Part shown: positions 55,122 through 64,000 of the stretch, piece by piece
Numbering within the stretch: position 1 is the stretch's first letter
Layout of the letters: every line of letters begins with the position of its first letter
Assembly: GCF_027594865.1 (NCBI RefSeq)
Contig: NZ_CP089391.1
Location: 6,478,501-6,542,500, forward strand
Length of the DNA stretch: 64,000 nucleotides
Direction of reading: 5' to 3'
Source: Bradyrhizobium xenonodulans
Lineage (GTDB): Bacteria; Pseudomonadota; Alphaproteobacteria; Rhizobiales; Xanthobacteraceae
Notes under the pieces: generated by a model
Database searches by the model: none
What the model was told of the DNA's origin: nothing
The model's input: the letters and a program-made list of their open reading frames with translations, nothing else
Translations under genes and position numbers: made by a program

Positions 55122-55165
55122 CGTAGGGTGGGCAAGGCGCACTGCGCCGTGCCCACCTTTTCTTT
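55122..55165 (+). terminator. Terminator for prs formed by half a dispersed repeat
   Basis: Only one side of the copy-A-type repeat is present: ggtgggca (55128-55135) and tgcccacc pair across a GC-rich stem-loop followed by ttttcttttt. It lies 22 bases after the prs stop. Confidence 0.75.
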
Positions 55166-55304
55166 TTGGATCGCGGACAATGGACGCGCTTGCGGCCTAC
55201 GGCCCTGCACTCTGACGCACCGCAACACGTCCCGGCTGGCACGGGTTGTTGCCGGCGGCGACGCATGACATCATCCAGATATCGAGTCACCTCCTGGATG
55301 CCTG

Positions 55305-56333
55305 ATGCCGCGCGGGAAATTCGCTTGGGAAAAGCTGTCGGACGAGGAACTGCTCCAGCAGCGCCTGAGTAGCCTGAAGGTTACGGTCGAAGGCACCTGG
55401 CTCGAAGACTGCGTTGCCACACTCCACGAAGAGCTCGAAGAGCGGGGCATCCGGCTGCGGCCGCACACGTGGATCTCGAGCGAATGGTTCAGTCCGGGAG
55501 ACGTGCCCGGCATCGCGCTTCCCTTCTATCTCGCCCATCCCCGCCTGATGAAGCTCGAGAAGAAGATGATGTTCGACGTCGAGGGAGGAACCTGGCGTGA
55601 GTGCATGGCCATTCTCCGTCACGAAGCCGGCCATGCGCTGCAGCACGGCTACCAATTGCAGCGCCGCCGGCGCTGGCAGCAGCTGTTCGGCCCGTCGTCA
55701 AAGCACTATCCGCGCTACTACCGGCCCAACCCCGCGAGCCGGCGCTACGTCCAGCATCTCCGGCTCTGGTACGCACAGAGCCACCCCGACGAAGACTTCG
55801 CTGAGACGTTTGCGGTGTGGCTGCGGCCGCGCTCGAACTGGCGGACGCGCTATGCCGGCTGGCCGGCGCTGAAGAAGCTCGAATATGTCGACGAGCTGAT
55901 GGGCGAGATCGCGGGAAAACGACCGCTGATTACGACGCGCGAGCGCGTCGATCCACTGAGCAAGCTCAGCCAGACGCTCGAAGACCATTACAAAAAGAAG
56001 CAGGCCTTCTACGCCTTCACGCCGCCCAAGACCTACGACCGCGACCTCTCCCGGCTTTTCTCCGCCGATCCACGACATCTTCGTTCCAAACCCGCTTCGA
56101 GCCTGATCAGGCGGCACCGAGCCCAGATCAGGCGACTCGTCGCGCGGTGGACGGGCGAGAACCAGCTCACGCTCGATGCCGTGCTCGACGACATGATCTC
56201 CCGTTGCCGCGAGCTCGATCTGCGCGCGGTCGGCCCCGAACAGAAGCTCGTTCTCGATTTCACCGTCCTCGTGACCGCCAAGACGATGCACGCGTTGTTC
56301 GGCCCGTCCCGGCGCAAATGGATCGCGCTATGA
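55305..56333 (+). CDS. Putative zinc-binding metallopeptidase
   Basis: A 342-residue protein without signal peptide. The zinc motif HEAGH is at 106-110 and HPDEDFAETFAVW near 160 supplies the likely third ligand (Glu), a gluzincin-type layout as in the Peptidase_Mx-like family. Positively charged C-terminus. Its stop overlaps the ATG of the ATP-grasp gene (ATGA), so both are made together. Substrate unknown. Confidence 0.83.
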   Translation: MPRGKFAWEKLSDEELLQQRLSSLKVTVEGTWLEDCVATLHEELEERGIRLRPHTWISSEWFSPGDVPGIALPFYLAHPRLMKLEKKMMFDVEGGTWRECMAILRHEAGHALQHGYQLQRRRRWQQLFGPSSKHYPRYYRPNPASRRYVQHLRLWYAQSHPDEDFAETFAVWLRPRSNWRTRYAGWPALKKLEYVDELMGEIAGKRPLITTRERVDPLSKLSQTLEDHYKKKQAFYAFTPPKTYDRDLSRLFSADPRHLRSKPASSLIRRHRAQIRRLVARWTGENQLTLDAVLDDMISRCRELDLRAVGPEQKLVLDFTVLVTAKTMHALFGPSRRKWIAL

Positions 56334-57364
56334 GACGTCAACGCATTCTGGTGCTGATGCATCCGGACTTCCTGCCGCCGGATTCGAGCGACGGATACAC
56401 GCCGCAGGAAATCAACAACTGGAAGACGGAATACGACGTCGTCAGCACCCTGCGCGCGGGCAAACATGAGGTTCGCGTACTCGGCGCGCAGGAAGAGATC
56501 AGACCGGTCCGCGAAGCGATCGAGCAATTCAAGCCGCACGTGGTTTTCACGCTGCTGGAGGAATTCCACAACAACGTCGCCTACGACCAGCACATCGCCA
56601 GCTATCTCGAACTGATGAAGGTCCCCTACACCGGATGTAACCCGCGCGGCCTGATCCTCGCGCGCGGCAAGGATCTGTCCAAGACGCTGGTGCACCACCG
56701 CCGCATCGCGGTGCCGGCCTTCGCCGTCTTCCCGATGCGACGCAAGGTCAAGCGGCCGAAGCATCTCGCGCTGCCGCTGATCGTCAAGGCCCTCAACATG
56801 GATGGATCTGCCGGTATTTCTCAGGCCTCCATCGTCGATACCGACGAAAAGCTCGCGGAGCGCGTCGCCTTCATCCACGATCGCAGCGAAACCGCCGCCA
56901 TCGCCGAGCAGTTCATCGAGGGACGCGAGCTCTATGTCGGCGTGCTCGGCAACAATCGACTGCGCGTGCTGCCGGTCTGGGAATTGAAATTCGGCAGCAT
57001 GGGCGGACGCAGGTCACGGCACATCGCGACTGAAAAGGCCAAGCACGACACCGACTACCAGGAGAAGGTCGGCATCGTCGACGGACCGGCGAAAGATCTC
57101 GCGCCGGAAGTCACCGCGCGCATCCAGCGTGCCGCCAAGCGCATCTATCGGGCGCTCGGCCTCGACGGCTACGCGCGCATCGATTTTCGCCTCGCCGCTG
57201 ACGGTACGCCGTATTTCATCGAAGCCAACCCCAACCCCGAGATCGCGAAGAGCCAGGAGTTCGCGACGGCGGCTCTGCACGACGGGCTGAAGTACGGGGA
57301 TCTGCTGCACCGGATCCTGACGCTCGGGATCAGCCGGGCCAAGGCCGGCGTGTCTTTGGGGTGA
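56330..57364 (+). CDS. ATP-grasp ligase related to D-Ala-D-Ala ligase
   Basis: A 344-residue ATP-grasp protein: N-domain LLEEFHNNVAYDQHIASYLE, YTGCNPRGL, IVKALNMDGSAGIS, EQFIEGRELYVGVLG, and the Mg-binding FIEANPNPEI. The family makes carboxylate-amine bonds; D-alanine ligation is only a family resemblance since a cell wall ddl is normally in the mur cluster. It is coupled to the metallopeptidase. Confidence 0.85.
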   Translation: MRRQRILVLMHPDFLPPDSSDGYTPQEINNWKTEYDVVSTLRAGKHEVRVLGAQEEIRPVREAIEQFKPHVVFTLLEEFHNNVAYDQHIASYLELMKVPYTGCNPRGLILARGKDLSKTLVHHRRIAVPAFAVFPMRRKVKRPKHLALPLIVKALNMDGSAGISQASIVDTDEKLAERVAFIHDRSETAAIAEQFIEGRELYVGVLGNNRLRVLPVWELKFGSMGGRRSRHIATEKAKHDTDYQEKVGIVDGPAKDLAPEVTARIQRAAKRIYRALGLDGYARIDFRLAADGTPYFIEANPNPEIAKSQEFATAALHDGLKYGDLLHRILTLGISRAKAGVSLG

Positions 57365-57399
57365 ATAAGGACGGCTTGCACCCGCGCGAAGCGCAAATC

Positions 57400-57476
57400 G
57401 CTTGGCGTAACCCACCTCTTCTATTTCCGCAGTGACAGAAATGGTGGGTTATGCCTTCGGCTAACCCACCCTACGC
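57400..57476. repeat. Dispersed palindromic repeat, variant copy F
   Basis: Arms taacccacc (57408-57416) and ggtgggtta (57443-57451), then taacccaccctacgc. It is a variant of the dispersed family with gtgggtta in place of gtgggcaaag. Confidence 0.7.
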
Positions 57477-57489
57477 ATTCCGCCAAATC

Positions 57490-57645
57490 CTACGAATAGC
57501 TCGGCGCATCCGGCTTGCGGAAGATGTGGATGGGATCGCCCGGCACGATCGGCTGGCCTGAGAACATCGCGTAGGCATAGAGCGCGAGATAGGCGATCGC
57601 GAGCGCGCCGATGGCGTAGAAGGCGAGGGTCGCGACGCGCTTCAT
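57490..57645 (-). CDS. 51-residue single-pass membrane protein
   Basis: Starts MKRVATLAFYAIG after GGAG; residues 5-28 (ATLAFYAIGALAIAYLALYAYAMF) form one helix and the tail has VPGDPIHIFRKPDAP. Codon use is host-like. It is 98 bases from the ssu flavin reductase gene. Function unknown; a possible small helper of the downstream operon is only a guess. Confidence 0.66.
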   Translation of the reverse strand: MKRVATLAFYAIGALAIAYLALYAYAMFSGQPIVPGDPIHIFRKPDAPSYS

Positions 57646-57743
57646 CGTTCCGCTCCACTGCCGTCCCGACGGGAGGCTCAGGCAGCGCTTCTAGAGCGAT
57701 GACGGGGAAAAGGCCAGCCTGAGCGGCCTGTGTGGGGCGGCGA

Positions 57744-58325
57744 TCAAACGCCGCGCCGGCTGTGCGTGGGAACGCTGACTTCCGCGAGCCTGGCCGCATC
57801 TTCGTCCTGGTCGACCGCCACATACTGGCCGTGCCAATAGGCGAGCGCCGCGTTGCGGGTCGAATTCCTGACGGTCCTGACACGGCCGATGACGATGCCG
57901 TGCGAATGGCGCTCGACGATTTCCTCGACCTCGCAATCGACCGCGGACAACGCGCCGACCAGCAGCGGAACGCCCGAGACTGATGTCACCCACTGGCTGC
58001 CGGCAAAGCGATCGGCGCCCTTCAGGCCGCCCTTGCCGGCAAAGCGCTCGGCGACATCGAGCTGATCGGCCGCCAGGATGTTGACGCCGAAGGCACCGTA
58101 GCGGCGGATCAGCGGGAAGGACGAGGCATCGCGGTTGATGCTGACCAGCAGCGTCGGCGGTTCGACCGACAGCGAGGCCACCGAAGTGACCGTCATGCCA
58201 GTGATGTCCCTGCCCCGCCCGGCGGTGATGACGCTGACGCCGCCGGTGAGGTGGCGCATGGCGCCGCGGAAATCGGCGGGCGAGACGGCAGTTTCGGTCA
58301 TGAGATCGCGGGGCACTACATTCAT
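57744..58325 (-). CDS. Flavin reductase (DIM6/HpaC family), likely partner of SsuD
   Basis: A 193-residue FMN reductase: FRGAMRHLTGGVSVITAG, GMTVTSVASLSVEPPTLLVSINR and HSHGIVIGRV are the family pattern. It supplies FMNH2 to two-component monooxygenases. It is the last gene of the ssu operon, so it likely serves SsuD in place of a classical SsuE. Start at 58325 with GGGGACC upstream; MTETAV at 58301 is possible. Confidence 0.85.
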   Translation of the reverse strand: MNVVPRDLMTETAVSPADFRGAMRHLTGGVSVITAGRGRDITGMTVTSVASLSVEPPTLLVSINRDASSFPLIRRYGAFGVNILAADQLDVAERFAGKGGLKGADRFAGSQWVTSVSGVPLLVGALSAVDCEVEEIVERHSHGIVIGRVRTVRNSTRNAALAYWHGQYVAVDQDEDAARLAEVSVPTHSRRGV

Positions 58326-58356
58326 GGCATGGTCCCCGAACGGGGTTCCCTTGTAT

Positions 58357-59193
58357 TTAGGTACGATCATCCGCCGACAAAAGATGGCTCAGGATCGAGC
58401 CTTCAAGGCCGGCAAGCTCGGCCGAGCCCCGTTCGCGCGGCCGGGCCGCGTTGACCGTGACGTCGTGGGCGATGCGGCCCTCCTCGATCACCAGCACCCG
58501 ATCCGCCAGCGCGACCGCCTCGGAGACGTCGTGGGTTACCAGGATCGCGGTAAAGCCCTGGTCGCGCCAGACCCGCTCCAGGAGCCGTTGCATCGAGATG
58601 CGGGTCAGCGCGTCCAGCGCACCGAGCGGCTCGTCGAAGGCGAGCACGCGCGGCCGGGAGACCAGCGCGCGGCCGAGCGCGACGCGCTGCTTCTGGCCGC
58701 CCGACAGCACCGAGGGCCACTGGTCGCGCTTGTCGGCGAGGCCGACCTCGGTCAAGGCCTTCTCGGCCCGCGCATGCGCATCGGTCGAGGCGCGATCGCG
58801 GCCGAGACCGACCTCGACATTGGCCAGCACGCGCGCCCAGGGCAGCAGCCGCGGCTCCTGGAACATCACGCGGATGTCCTCGGGCTGGATATCCTGGCCG
58901 AAGCTGATGCTGCCGGCGTCGATCTTGTCGAGGCCCGCGATCAGCCGCAACAGCGTGCTCTTGCCGCAACCGCTTTTTCCCACGATGGCGACGAACTGCC
59001 CGGCGGGAATGTGCAGGTCGATGCCGCGCAGCACCTCGTTGTCACCGAAGGATTTTCGCAAGCCCCGGATGCTGAGCGGCAGGCCGCTGGTCTGCGCCGG
59101 GCGCTCGTCGCGCACCACGCGGGCCGATGGTACGAAATTGGCGCGGCCGGTGAGCTCGGTGTCCGGAAGGGAGGTACGAAGCGCTGTCTGCAT
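58357..59193 (-). CDS. ssuB: Alkanesulfonate ABC transporter ATP-binding protein
   Basis: A 278-residue ABC ATPase: Walker [10 protein letters not shown], signature [15 protein letters not shown], Walker [14 protein letters not shown], and the switch His (VTHDVSEAV). The N-terminal about 35 residues are variable. Member of the ssu operon between ssuC and the flavin reductase. Confidence 0.92.
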   Translation of the reverse strand: MQTALRTSLPDTELTGRANFVPSARVVRDERPAQTSGLPLSIRGLRKSFGDNEVLRGIDLHIPAGQFVAIVGKSGCGKSTLLRLIAGLDKIDAGSISFGQDIQPEDIRVMFQEPRLLPWARVLANVEVGLGRDRASTDAHARAEKALTEVGLADKRDQWPSVLSGGQKQRVALGRALVSRPRVLAFDEPLGALDALTRISMQRLLERVWRDQGFTAILVTHDVSEAVALADRVLVIEEGRIAHDVTVNAARPRERGSAELAGLEGSILSHLLSADDRT

Positions 59194-59213
59194 GTGATGC
59201 CCAGTCTTTCTGC

Positions 59214-60020
59214 TCAACGTTTCTGGAAGGCGGGGTGCCAGGAAAGCGTCAGGCGCTCCAGCACGCGGGAGGCGCTGTCGGCGAGCTTGCCGAGCAGAGC
59301 GTAGATCAGGATCGAGAGCACGACGACGTCGATCAGCATGAACTCGCGCGCCTGCATCGCCATGTAGCCGAGGCCCGAGGACGCCGCGATGGTCTCGGCG
59401 ACGATCAGCGTCAGCCACATGATGCCGAGCGCGAAGCGGATGCCGACGAAGATCGAGGGCAACGCGCCCGGGAAGATCACGCGGCGGAACAATTCGCTGT
59501 CGGTCATGCCGTAGATGCGGCCCATCTCGATCAGCTGCGGATCGACGGTGCGGATGCCGTGCAGCGTGTTGAGGTAGATCGGGAAGAACACGCCCAGCGC
59601 CACCAGGAACAGCTTTGCGCTCTCGTCGATGCCGAACCACAGGATGACCAGCGGGATCAGCGCCAGGTGCGGCACGTTGCGCACCATCTGGAGCGTGGTG
59701 TCGGTGAGTTTTGCCGAGAGCTGCGACAGGCCGTTGGCGAGACCGAAAGCAAAGCCGATGCTGCCGCCGATCAGGAAGCCGATCGAGGCGCGCCAGAACG
59801 ACACCCAGATGTTGCGAACGAGCTCGCCGGACAGCAGCAGCTTCCAGCCCGCGAGCACGACGTCGCTCGGCGCCGGCAGCACGCGGATCGGCACGAAGCC
59901 GGTGACGCTCGCGACCTGCCAGATCGCGATGATGGCGAGCGGCACGATCCACTGGACGAGGCCGTCGACCCGCGGCAGGCGAAGGCTGCGCGGGAGCGAA
60001 ACGCTGTCGATCAGGCTCAT
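59214..60020 (-). CDS. ssuC: Alkanesulfonate ABC transporter permease
   Basis: A 268-residue permease with six hydrophobic helices and the EAA-like loop [30 protein letters not shown]. Overlaps the ssuD stop by 4 bases. Transports sulfonates through the inner membrane. Confidence 0.93.
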   Translation of the reverse strand: MSLIDSVSLPRSLRLPRVDGLVQWIVPLAIIAIWQVASVTGFVPIRVLPAPSDVVLAGWKLLLSGELVRNIWVSFWRASIGFLIGGSIGFAFGLANGLSQLSAKLTDTTLQMVRNVPHLALIPLVILWFGIDESAKLFLVALGVFFPIYLNTLHGIRTVDPQLIEMGRIYGMTDSELFRRVIFPGALPSIFVGIRFALGIMWLTLIVAETIAASSGLGYMAMQAREFMLIDVVVLSILIYALLGKLADSASRVLERLTLSWHPAFQKR

Positions 60021-61183
60021 GACTGCGACACCTTATGCTGCGGGCGGTAATCGCTGCCGACCGTTTCGCCGAAGGGGCCGCCGTTGAAGTGGAGCCTGGT
60101 CACGTTGGAGGGCTGCTCCAGCGAGAGCAGCGGGAACACCAGCTCGGCGAAGCGATAGGCTTCCTCCAGATGCGGGTAGCCCGACATGATGAAGGTATCG
60201 ATGCCGATGTCCTGATACTCCTTGATGCGCTCCACGACCGTCTGGGCGTCGCCGACCAGCGCCGTGCCGGCGCCGCCGCGCACGAGGCCGACACCGGCCC
60301 AGAGGTTCGGCGCGATCTCGAGCTTGTCGCGCTTGCCGCCATGGAGCTGCGCCATGCGCTGCTGGCCGACGGAGTCCATGCGGGCAAAGTTCTTCTGCGC
60401 GGTCGCGATGGTGTCGTCGCTGACATGCCTGATCAGCTCGTTGGCCGCACGCCAGGCCTCTTCGTTGGTTTCGCGGACAATCACATGAAGCCGGATGCCG
60501 AAGGAGAGCTTTCGGCCACGCGCCGCAGCGACCTCCCTCACCTTCGCGATCTTCTCGGCGACCAGCGCCGGCGGCTCGCCCCAGGTGAGATATTTGTCGA
60601 CGGTGTCGACGGCGACGTCGATGCCGGCATCCGAGGAGCCGCCGAAATACAGCGGCGGCCGCGGCGACTGCACCGGCGGAAACAGCAGCTTGCTGCCTTC
60701 GACATGGATGTGCTTGCCCTCGACATTGACCGTCCTGCCAGCGAGCAGCTCGCTATAGACGCTGAGGAACTCGCGGGTAACCTCGTAGCGCTCGTCATGG
60801 CCGAGGAAGATGCCGTCGCCCTTGTTCTCGACGGGATCGCCGCCGGTGACGACGTTGACGAGCAACCGGCCATTGCTGATGCGGTCGAGCGTCGCCGTCA
60901 TGCGCGCCGCCACGCTCGGCGATTGCAGCCCAGGGCGGGCGGCGACGAGATAGCGCAGCCGCTCGGTGAACGGCGCGACGCTGGACGCAACGATCCAGGA
61001 ATCCTCGCAGGACCGCCCGGTCGGCAGCAGCACGCCGAAATAGCCGAGCTGATCGGCGGCCTGCGCGATCTGGCGCAGATAGTTGAAATTGACCTCGCGG
61101 CCGCCAATGCCGGTGCCGAGATAGCGGCCGTCGCCGTGGGTCGGCAGGAACCAGAGAATGTTGGCGTTGGATGGCGTGCTCAT
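60017..61183 (-). CDS. ssuD: FMNH2-dependent alkanesulfonate monooxygenase
   Basis: A 388-residue luciferase-family enzyme starting [36 protein letters not shown] and [19 protein letters not shown] are typical of SsuD. It releases sulfite from alkanesulfonates using FMNH2 and O2. Standard length; followed immediately by ssuC. Confidence 0.94.
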   Translation of the reverse strand: MSTPSNANILWFLPTHGDGRYLGTGIGGREVNFNYLRQIAQAADQLGYFGVLLPTGRSCEDSWIVASSVAPFTERLRYLVAARPGLQSPSVAARMTATLDRISNGRLLVNVVTGGDPVENKGDGIFLGHDERYEVTREFLSVYSELLAGRTVNVEGKHIHVEGSKLLFPPVQSPRPPLYFGGSSDAGIDVAVDTVDKYLTWGEPPALVAEKIAKVREVAAARGRKLSFGIRLHVIVRETNEEAWRAANELIRHVSDDTIATAQKNFARMDSVGQQRMAQLHGGKRDKLEIAPNLWAGVGLVRGGAGTALVGDAQTVVERIKEYQDIGIDTFIMSGYPHLEEAYRFAELVFPLLSLEQPSNVTRLHFNGGPFGETVGSDYRPQHKVSQS

Positions 61184-61191
61184 GGCTGTAC

Positions 61192-62145
61192 TCACGATCC
61201 TGGTTTCCGCGCGACGTCGGAAATCCTGATGGATTTGGGAATCAGGTTGAGGGCGAAGAACGCATCGGCGACCTGCTGCTGATCGGCGATGACGGCATCC
61301 GTGATCGGCTTGATGCCGTAGGACTGCCGCTTCAAGGCCACCTCGACCACCGGCACCGACAGGCCGATCGCCGGCGCCAGCTGCTCGGCCACCGCATGGA
61401 TGTCGCCCTTGGCCCAATCGTCGACCGCGCGGAGCTCGGCGAGCACGACGTCGACGATCTCAGGGTTGGCGGCGAGAAATTTCTTCGAGGAGAAATAGAA
61501 CTGGTAGTTGGCGACGATGCCGGTGCCGTCAGTGAGCGTCCGCGCACCGGTTGCGGCTTCCGCCGCCGCCTGGAACGGATCCCAGATCATCCAGGCATCG
61601 ACCGCGCCGCGCTCGAAGGCAGCGCGCGCATCGGCGGGTGCGAGGAACACGGGCTCGATCTCGGAATACTTCACACCAGCCTTCTCCAGCGCCTTGACCA
61701 GGAGATAGTGGACGTTGGAGCCCTTGTTCAGCGCGACCTTCTTGCCCTTGAGATCGGCAACCGACTTCAGCGGGCTGTCCTTCGGCACCAGGATCGCCTC
61801 GCCCTTCGGCGCGGGCGGCTCATAGGCGACGTACTGGATCGGCGCGCCGGCGGCCTGCGCGAAGATCGGCGGGGCTTCGCCGGTGTTGCCGAAATCGATC
61901 GCGCCGACATTGAGCGCTTCCAGCAGCGGCGGGCCGGACGGAAATTCGGTCCACACCACCTTGTAGCCGTCGGCGGCGAGCTTCGGCTCCAGCGCGCCCT
62001 TACTCTTGAGCAGCACCAGCTTGCCGTATTTCTGGTAGCCGATGCGGACCACCTTGTCCTGACCGTAGGAGGTGCCGACGGCCGCGGCGACGATGCCGAT
62101 CGACAGCATGATGGCCGCGATCAGACGCTGGATGATACGCCTCAT
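61192..62145 (-). CDS. ssuA: Sulfonate-binding protein, Sec-exported copy
   Basis: A 317-residue periplasmic binding protein. Start [14 protein letters not shown] has AAAGGG upstream and a Sec signal ending SYGQD. Core [15 protein letters not shown] and [22 protein letters not shown] match the SsuA/nitrate-sulfonate family. It is the nearer of two paralogues to ssuD. Confidence 0.92.
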   Translation of the reverse strand: MRRIIQRLIAAIMLSIGIVAAAVGTSYGQDKVVRIGYQKYGKLVLLKSKGALEPKLAADGYKVVWTEFPSGPPLLEALNVGAIDFGNTGEAPPIFAQAAGAPIQYVAYEPPAPKGEAILVPKDSPLKSVADLKGKKVALNKGSNVHYLLVKALEKAGVKYSEIEPVFLAPADARAAFERGAVDAWMIWDPFQAAAEAATGARTLTDGTGIVANYQFYFSSKKFLAANPEIVDVVLAELRAVDDWAKGDIHAVAEQLAPAIGLSVPVVEVALKRQSYGIKPITDAVIADQQQVADAFFALNLIPKSIRISDVARKPGS

Positions 62146-62183
62146 GTTCAAACCCTTTTGGATGGGAAGATCGGTCGGCACGG

Positions 62184-63134
62184 TCAGGCTGCCGGGTTGC
62201 GCCAGACGATGTCGCGGATGACGATCGGCTTCGGGATCAGGCCGAGCCTGGTGAAGCGGTCGGCGACGCCCTGCTGGGTCGCGACGATGTCGTCGGTGAC
62301 GGGACCGACCTCGAAGTTTGCGCGGTTGGCGGCAACGGTCTGGATGTCGAGCGGAATGCCCGTGACGGCGGCGAGCGATTTTGCGACCTCGTCGCGATTC
62401 TGCTCGGCCCATTTGGCCGTTGCGGTCGTGACGTCGACGATCTGCTGCAAGATCGCGCCGTGGTTCTTCGCGAAGTCGCGGTTGGCGATGTAGAAGGAGT
62501 TGGTCTTGGTGACCTCGCGCGCATTGATCAGGATGCGGCCGCTCTGCCTGGTCTCGCCGATCGCGAAGTAAGGATCCCAGATCGCCCAGGCCTCGATGCT
62601 GCCGTTGGCAAACGCAGGGCCGGCGTCCGGCGGGGTCAGATAGACCGGAATGATGTCGGCATAGGTGAGGCCGGCCTTTTCCAGCGTCTGCACCACGATG
62701 TTGTGCGCGCTGGAGCCCTTGGTGAAGCCGATGCGCTTGCCCTTCAGTTCGGCAATCACGCGGATCAGAGAATCCTTCGGCACCAGGATGCCCTGGCCGT
62801 TGGTGATGGGCTGGCCGGCGGCGTAGACGATCGCGGCGCCTGCGGCCTGGGCGAACACCGGCGGAGAATCTCCGACCGCTCCGTAATCGACGCTGCCGAC
62901 ATTCATCGCCTCCATCATCGGCGGCCCCGAGGAGAACTCGATCCATTTCACCCCGATGCCTAAGGCTGTGAAATGCTTTTCCAGCGCGGCCTGCTGGCGC
63001 GTGATGACCAGCACGCCGTTCTTCTGGTAGCCGATACGAATGTCCTTCACCGCGCCTTGCGCGTTGGCGCGCGAAGCGAATGCGGCGGCGGCCGCTGTTC
63101 CAACGGACAGTTTCAAGAAGTCGCGACGTTGCAT
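62184..63134 (-). CDS. Sulfonate-binding protein, Tat-exported copy
   Basis: A 316-residue protein; start MQRRDFLKLS has the twin-arginine signal RRDFLK and GGGAGTG upstream. Core IRIGYQKNGVLVITR and WIEFSSGPPMMEAMNVGSVDYG parallels ssuA in the next gene. The pair is a tandem duplication, one using Tat, the other Sec. First gene of the ssu operon. Confidence 0.9.
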   Translation of the reverse strand: MQRRDFLKLSVGTAAAAAFASRANAQGAVKDIRIGYQKNGVLVITRQQAALEKHFTALGIGVKWIEFSSGPPMMEAMNVGSVDYGAVGDSPPVFAQAAGAAIVYAAGQPITNGQGILVPKDSLIRVIAELKGKRIGFTKGSSAHNIVVQTLEKAGLTYADIIPVYLTPPDAGPAFANGSIEAWAIWDPYFAIGETRQSGRILINAREVTKTNSFYIANRDFAKNHGAILQQIVDVTTATAKWAEQNRDEVAKSLAAVTGIPLDIQTVAANRANFEVGPVTDDIVATQQGVADRFTRLGLIPKPIVIRDIVWRNPAA

Positions 63135-63370
63135 TCCACACTCCCGACCGCGCGCGGCCGTCATCATTCACGTTTCGAACAATGATGGTGCGGGTTATCG
63201 GAGGTGTCGAGACGGCCGGAAAAATAGCGATGCAAGCACTGCGCGCGCGGCAACGCGCATGATTAATCTTTCAAGCGGCGGAGCGAATGAGGATGGAATT
63301 TTTCTGCACGCGAATGTGAGAGCCGCAGGGACTTGGCCTGGCGCCGTCAGCGCCGGAACAGGAAATGTGA

Positions 63371-63392
63371 AAAACAACCCCATGCACAGTAG
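63371..63392. repeat. 22-bp intergenic motif, copy 2
   Basis: Identical to 16505-16526 (ending cccatgcacagtag). It is about 240 bases upstream of the ssu operon start. Confidence 0.6.
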
Positions 63393-63520
63393 ACAGGACG
63401 TGCGAAATCAACGACTTACGTATTATCCGAAGTTGGTTTGACCCGTCGGGCAAAACAGGAGCATGATGGCATCATGGCGGGCTGGGGCGGTCGGCCAAAA
63501 CGCCTCCCACACCCTCTGCT

Positions 63521-63625
63521 GTCATTCCCCGCGAAGGCGGGGAATCCAGTATTCCAGAGACGCCAATGCTTCACACGACTGCCGCGGCGTACTGGATCGC
63601 CCGGTCGAGCCGGGCGACGACACCG
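63521..63625. repeat. Palindromic repeat, gtcattcccc family, copy 2
   Basis: gtcattccccgcgaaggcgg at the left, with ggatcgcccggtcgagccgggcgacgac at the right, like 23682-23803. It fills the space between the ssu promoter region and the P450 gene. Confidence 0.75.
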
Positions 63626-63652
63626 CCTTTATGGCGAGGGCGCGCCTTGTAA

Positions 63653-64000
63653 CTAATGCAGCCATTTCACCGGCAGATTCTGCAAGCCCCTGAACGCCCA
63701 GCCGCCGATCCGCACCGGCTCGCCATCAGCGATCTCGAGCTGCTTGGCGCGCGCGAACACGGTCGGCAGGGCGACGTCGGCAATCATCGCGCGCGAGGCG
63801 AAGGCGCCGGCGCAGAAATGCGGGCCGGCGCCGAAGGCGACGCTCTTGGTGGTGTCACGCCGGACGTCGAACGCATCGGCGCGCTCAAAATGCTTCTCGT
63901 CGCGATTGGCGGAGCCGAACATCAGGAACACGCGCTCGTCCGTCTCGAACGAGACATCCCGGATGCTCCACGCCTTTGCGATCCGCCGCGGCGACATGCC
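63653..64000 (-). CDS. Cytochrome P450, C-terminal part (cut by window edge)
   Basis: The frame is open to the window's right end and codes 115 residues of the P450 C-terminus: ERVFLMFGSANRDEKHFE and the haem-binding FGAGPHFCAGAFASR with the axial Cys. The full gene lies to the right. Substrate cannot be told from the fragment. Confidence 0.88.
   Translation of the reverse strand, partial: GMSPRRIAKAWSIRDVSFETDERVFLMFGSANRDEKHFERADAFDVRRDTTKSVAFGAGPHFCAGAFASRAMIADVALPTVFARAKQLEIADGEPVRIGGWAFRGLQNLPVKWLH

Noticed and set aside
1-64000. tRNA or rRNA genes
   Set aside because: No cloverleaf-type or rRNA-like sequence was noticed on reading; a covariance-model search was not possible here.

Overview
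The window is one contiguous stretch of a GC-rich alphaproteobacterial chromosome, most likely Bradyrhizobium or a close relative. The evidence is the high-GC codon use, the shared gene order (pmbA-cysQ-DUF4170-DUF374-waaA-lpxK, hisZ-hisG, lgt-midA-pgeF, rplY-pth-ychF), a dehalogenase that aligns without gaps to the Rhodopseudomonas palustris fluoroacetate dehalogenase as I remember it, and several families of intergenic palindromes of the kind common in this genus. No rRNA, tRNA, CRISPR array, prophage or intact insertion sequence was seen. Both ends of the window cut genes: an unidentified C-terminus at the left and a cytochrome P450 C-terminus at the right.

Bases 1-12,300: a pair of M16 peptidases (one active-type, one lacking the zinc motif); a metzincin protease with RTX and seven 51-residue FG-GAP-like repeats; the ribosome rescue factor ArfB; a cytochrome c / VOC protein / Tat small subunit / GMC dehydrogenase operon that looks like a periplasmic FAD dehydrogenase complex; a ribbon-helix-helix protein; and mutL.

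Bases 12,300-24,400: RNA-modifying enzymes (rsmD, an rluB-type enzyme with a very long Arg/Asp/Gly-rich N-terminus, tadA), the fluoroacetate dehalogenase homologue, and purD. Then comes a small AT-richer island (about 18,150-19,400) with an AbiV-type abortive-infection gene bounded by a perfect inverted repeat and a 105-bp exact tandem duplication. A membrane protein/regulator pair, a membrane-anchored hydrolase, xseA and repeat-rich spacers follow.

Bases 24,400-42,200: small secreted proteins, the lipid A operon (lpxK, waaA, acyltransferase) with cysQ and pmbA, ubiA whose first codons lie in a palindrome, rsmE, hisZ-hisG, and a coupled glycosyltransferase/ChbG-type deacetylase pair resembling lipid A amino-sugar systems.

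Bases 42,200-64,000: a secreted caspase-like protein, tandem MaoC hydratases, ychF-pth-rplY, ubiK, lgt-midA-pgeF, prs, a translationally coupled zinc metallopeptidase/ATP-grasp ligase pair of unknown purpose, and a complete alkanesulfonate (ssu) operon with two different substrate-binding proteins and its own flavin reductase. The best candidates for an undescribed system are the metallopeptidase/ATP-grasp pair and the AbiV island; the hairpin-derived start of ubiA is the most unusual DNA-level feature.
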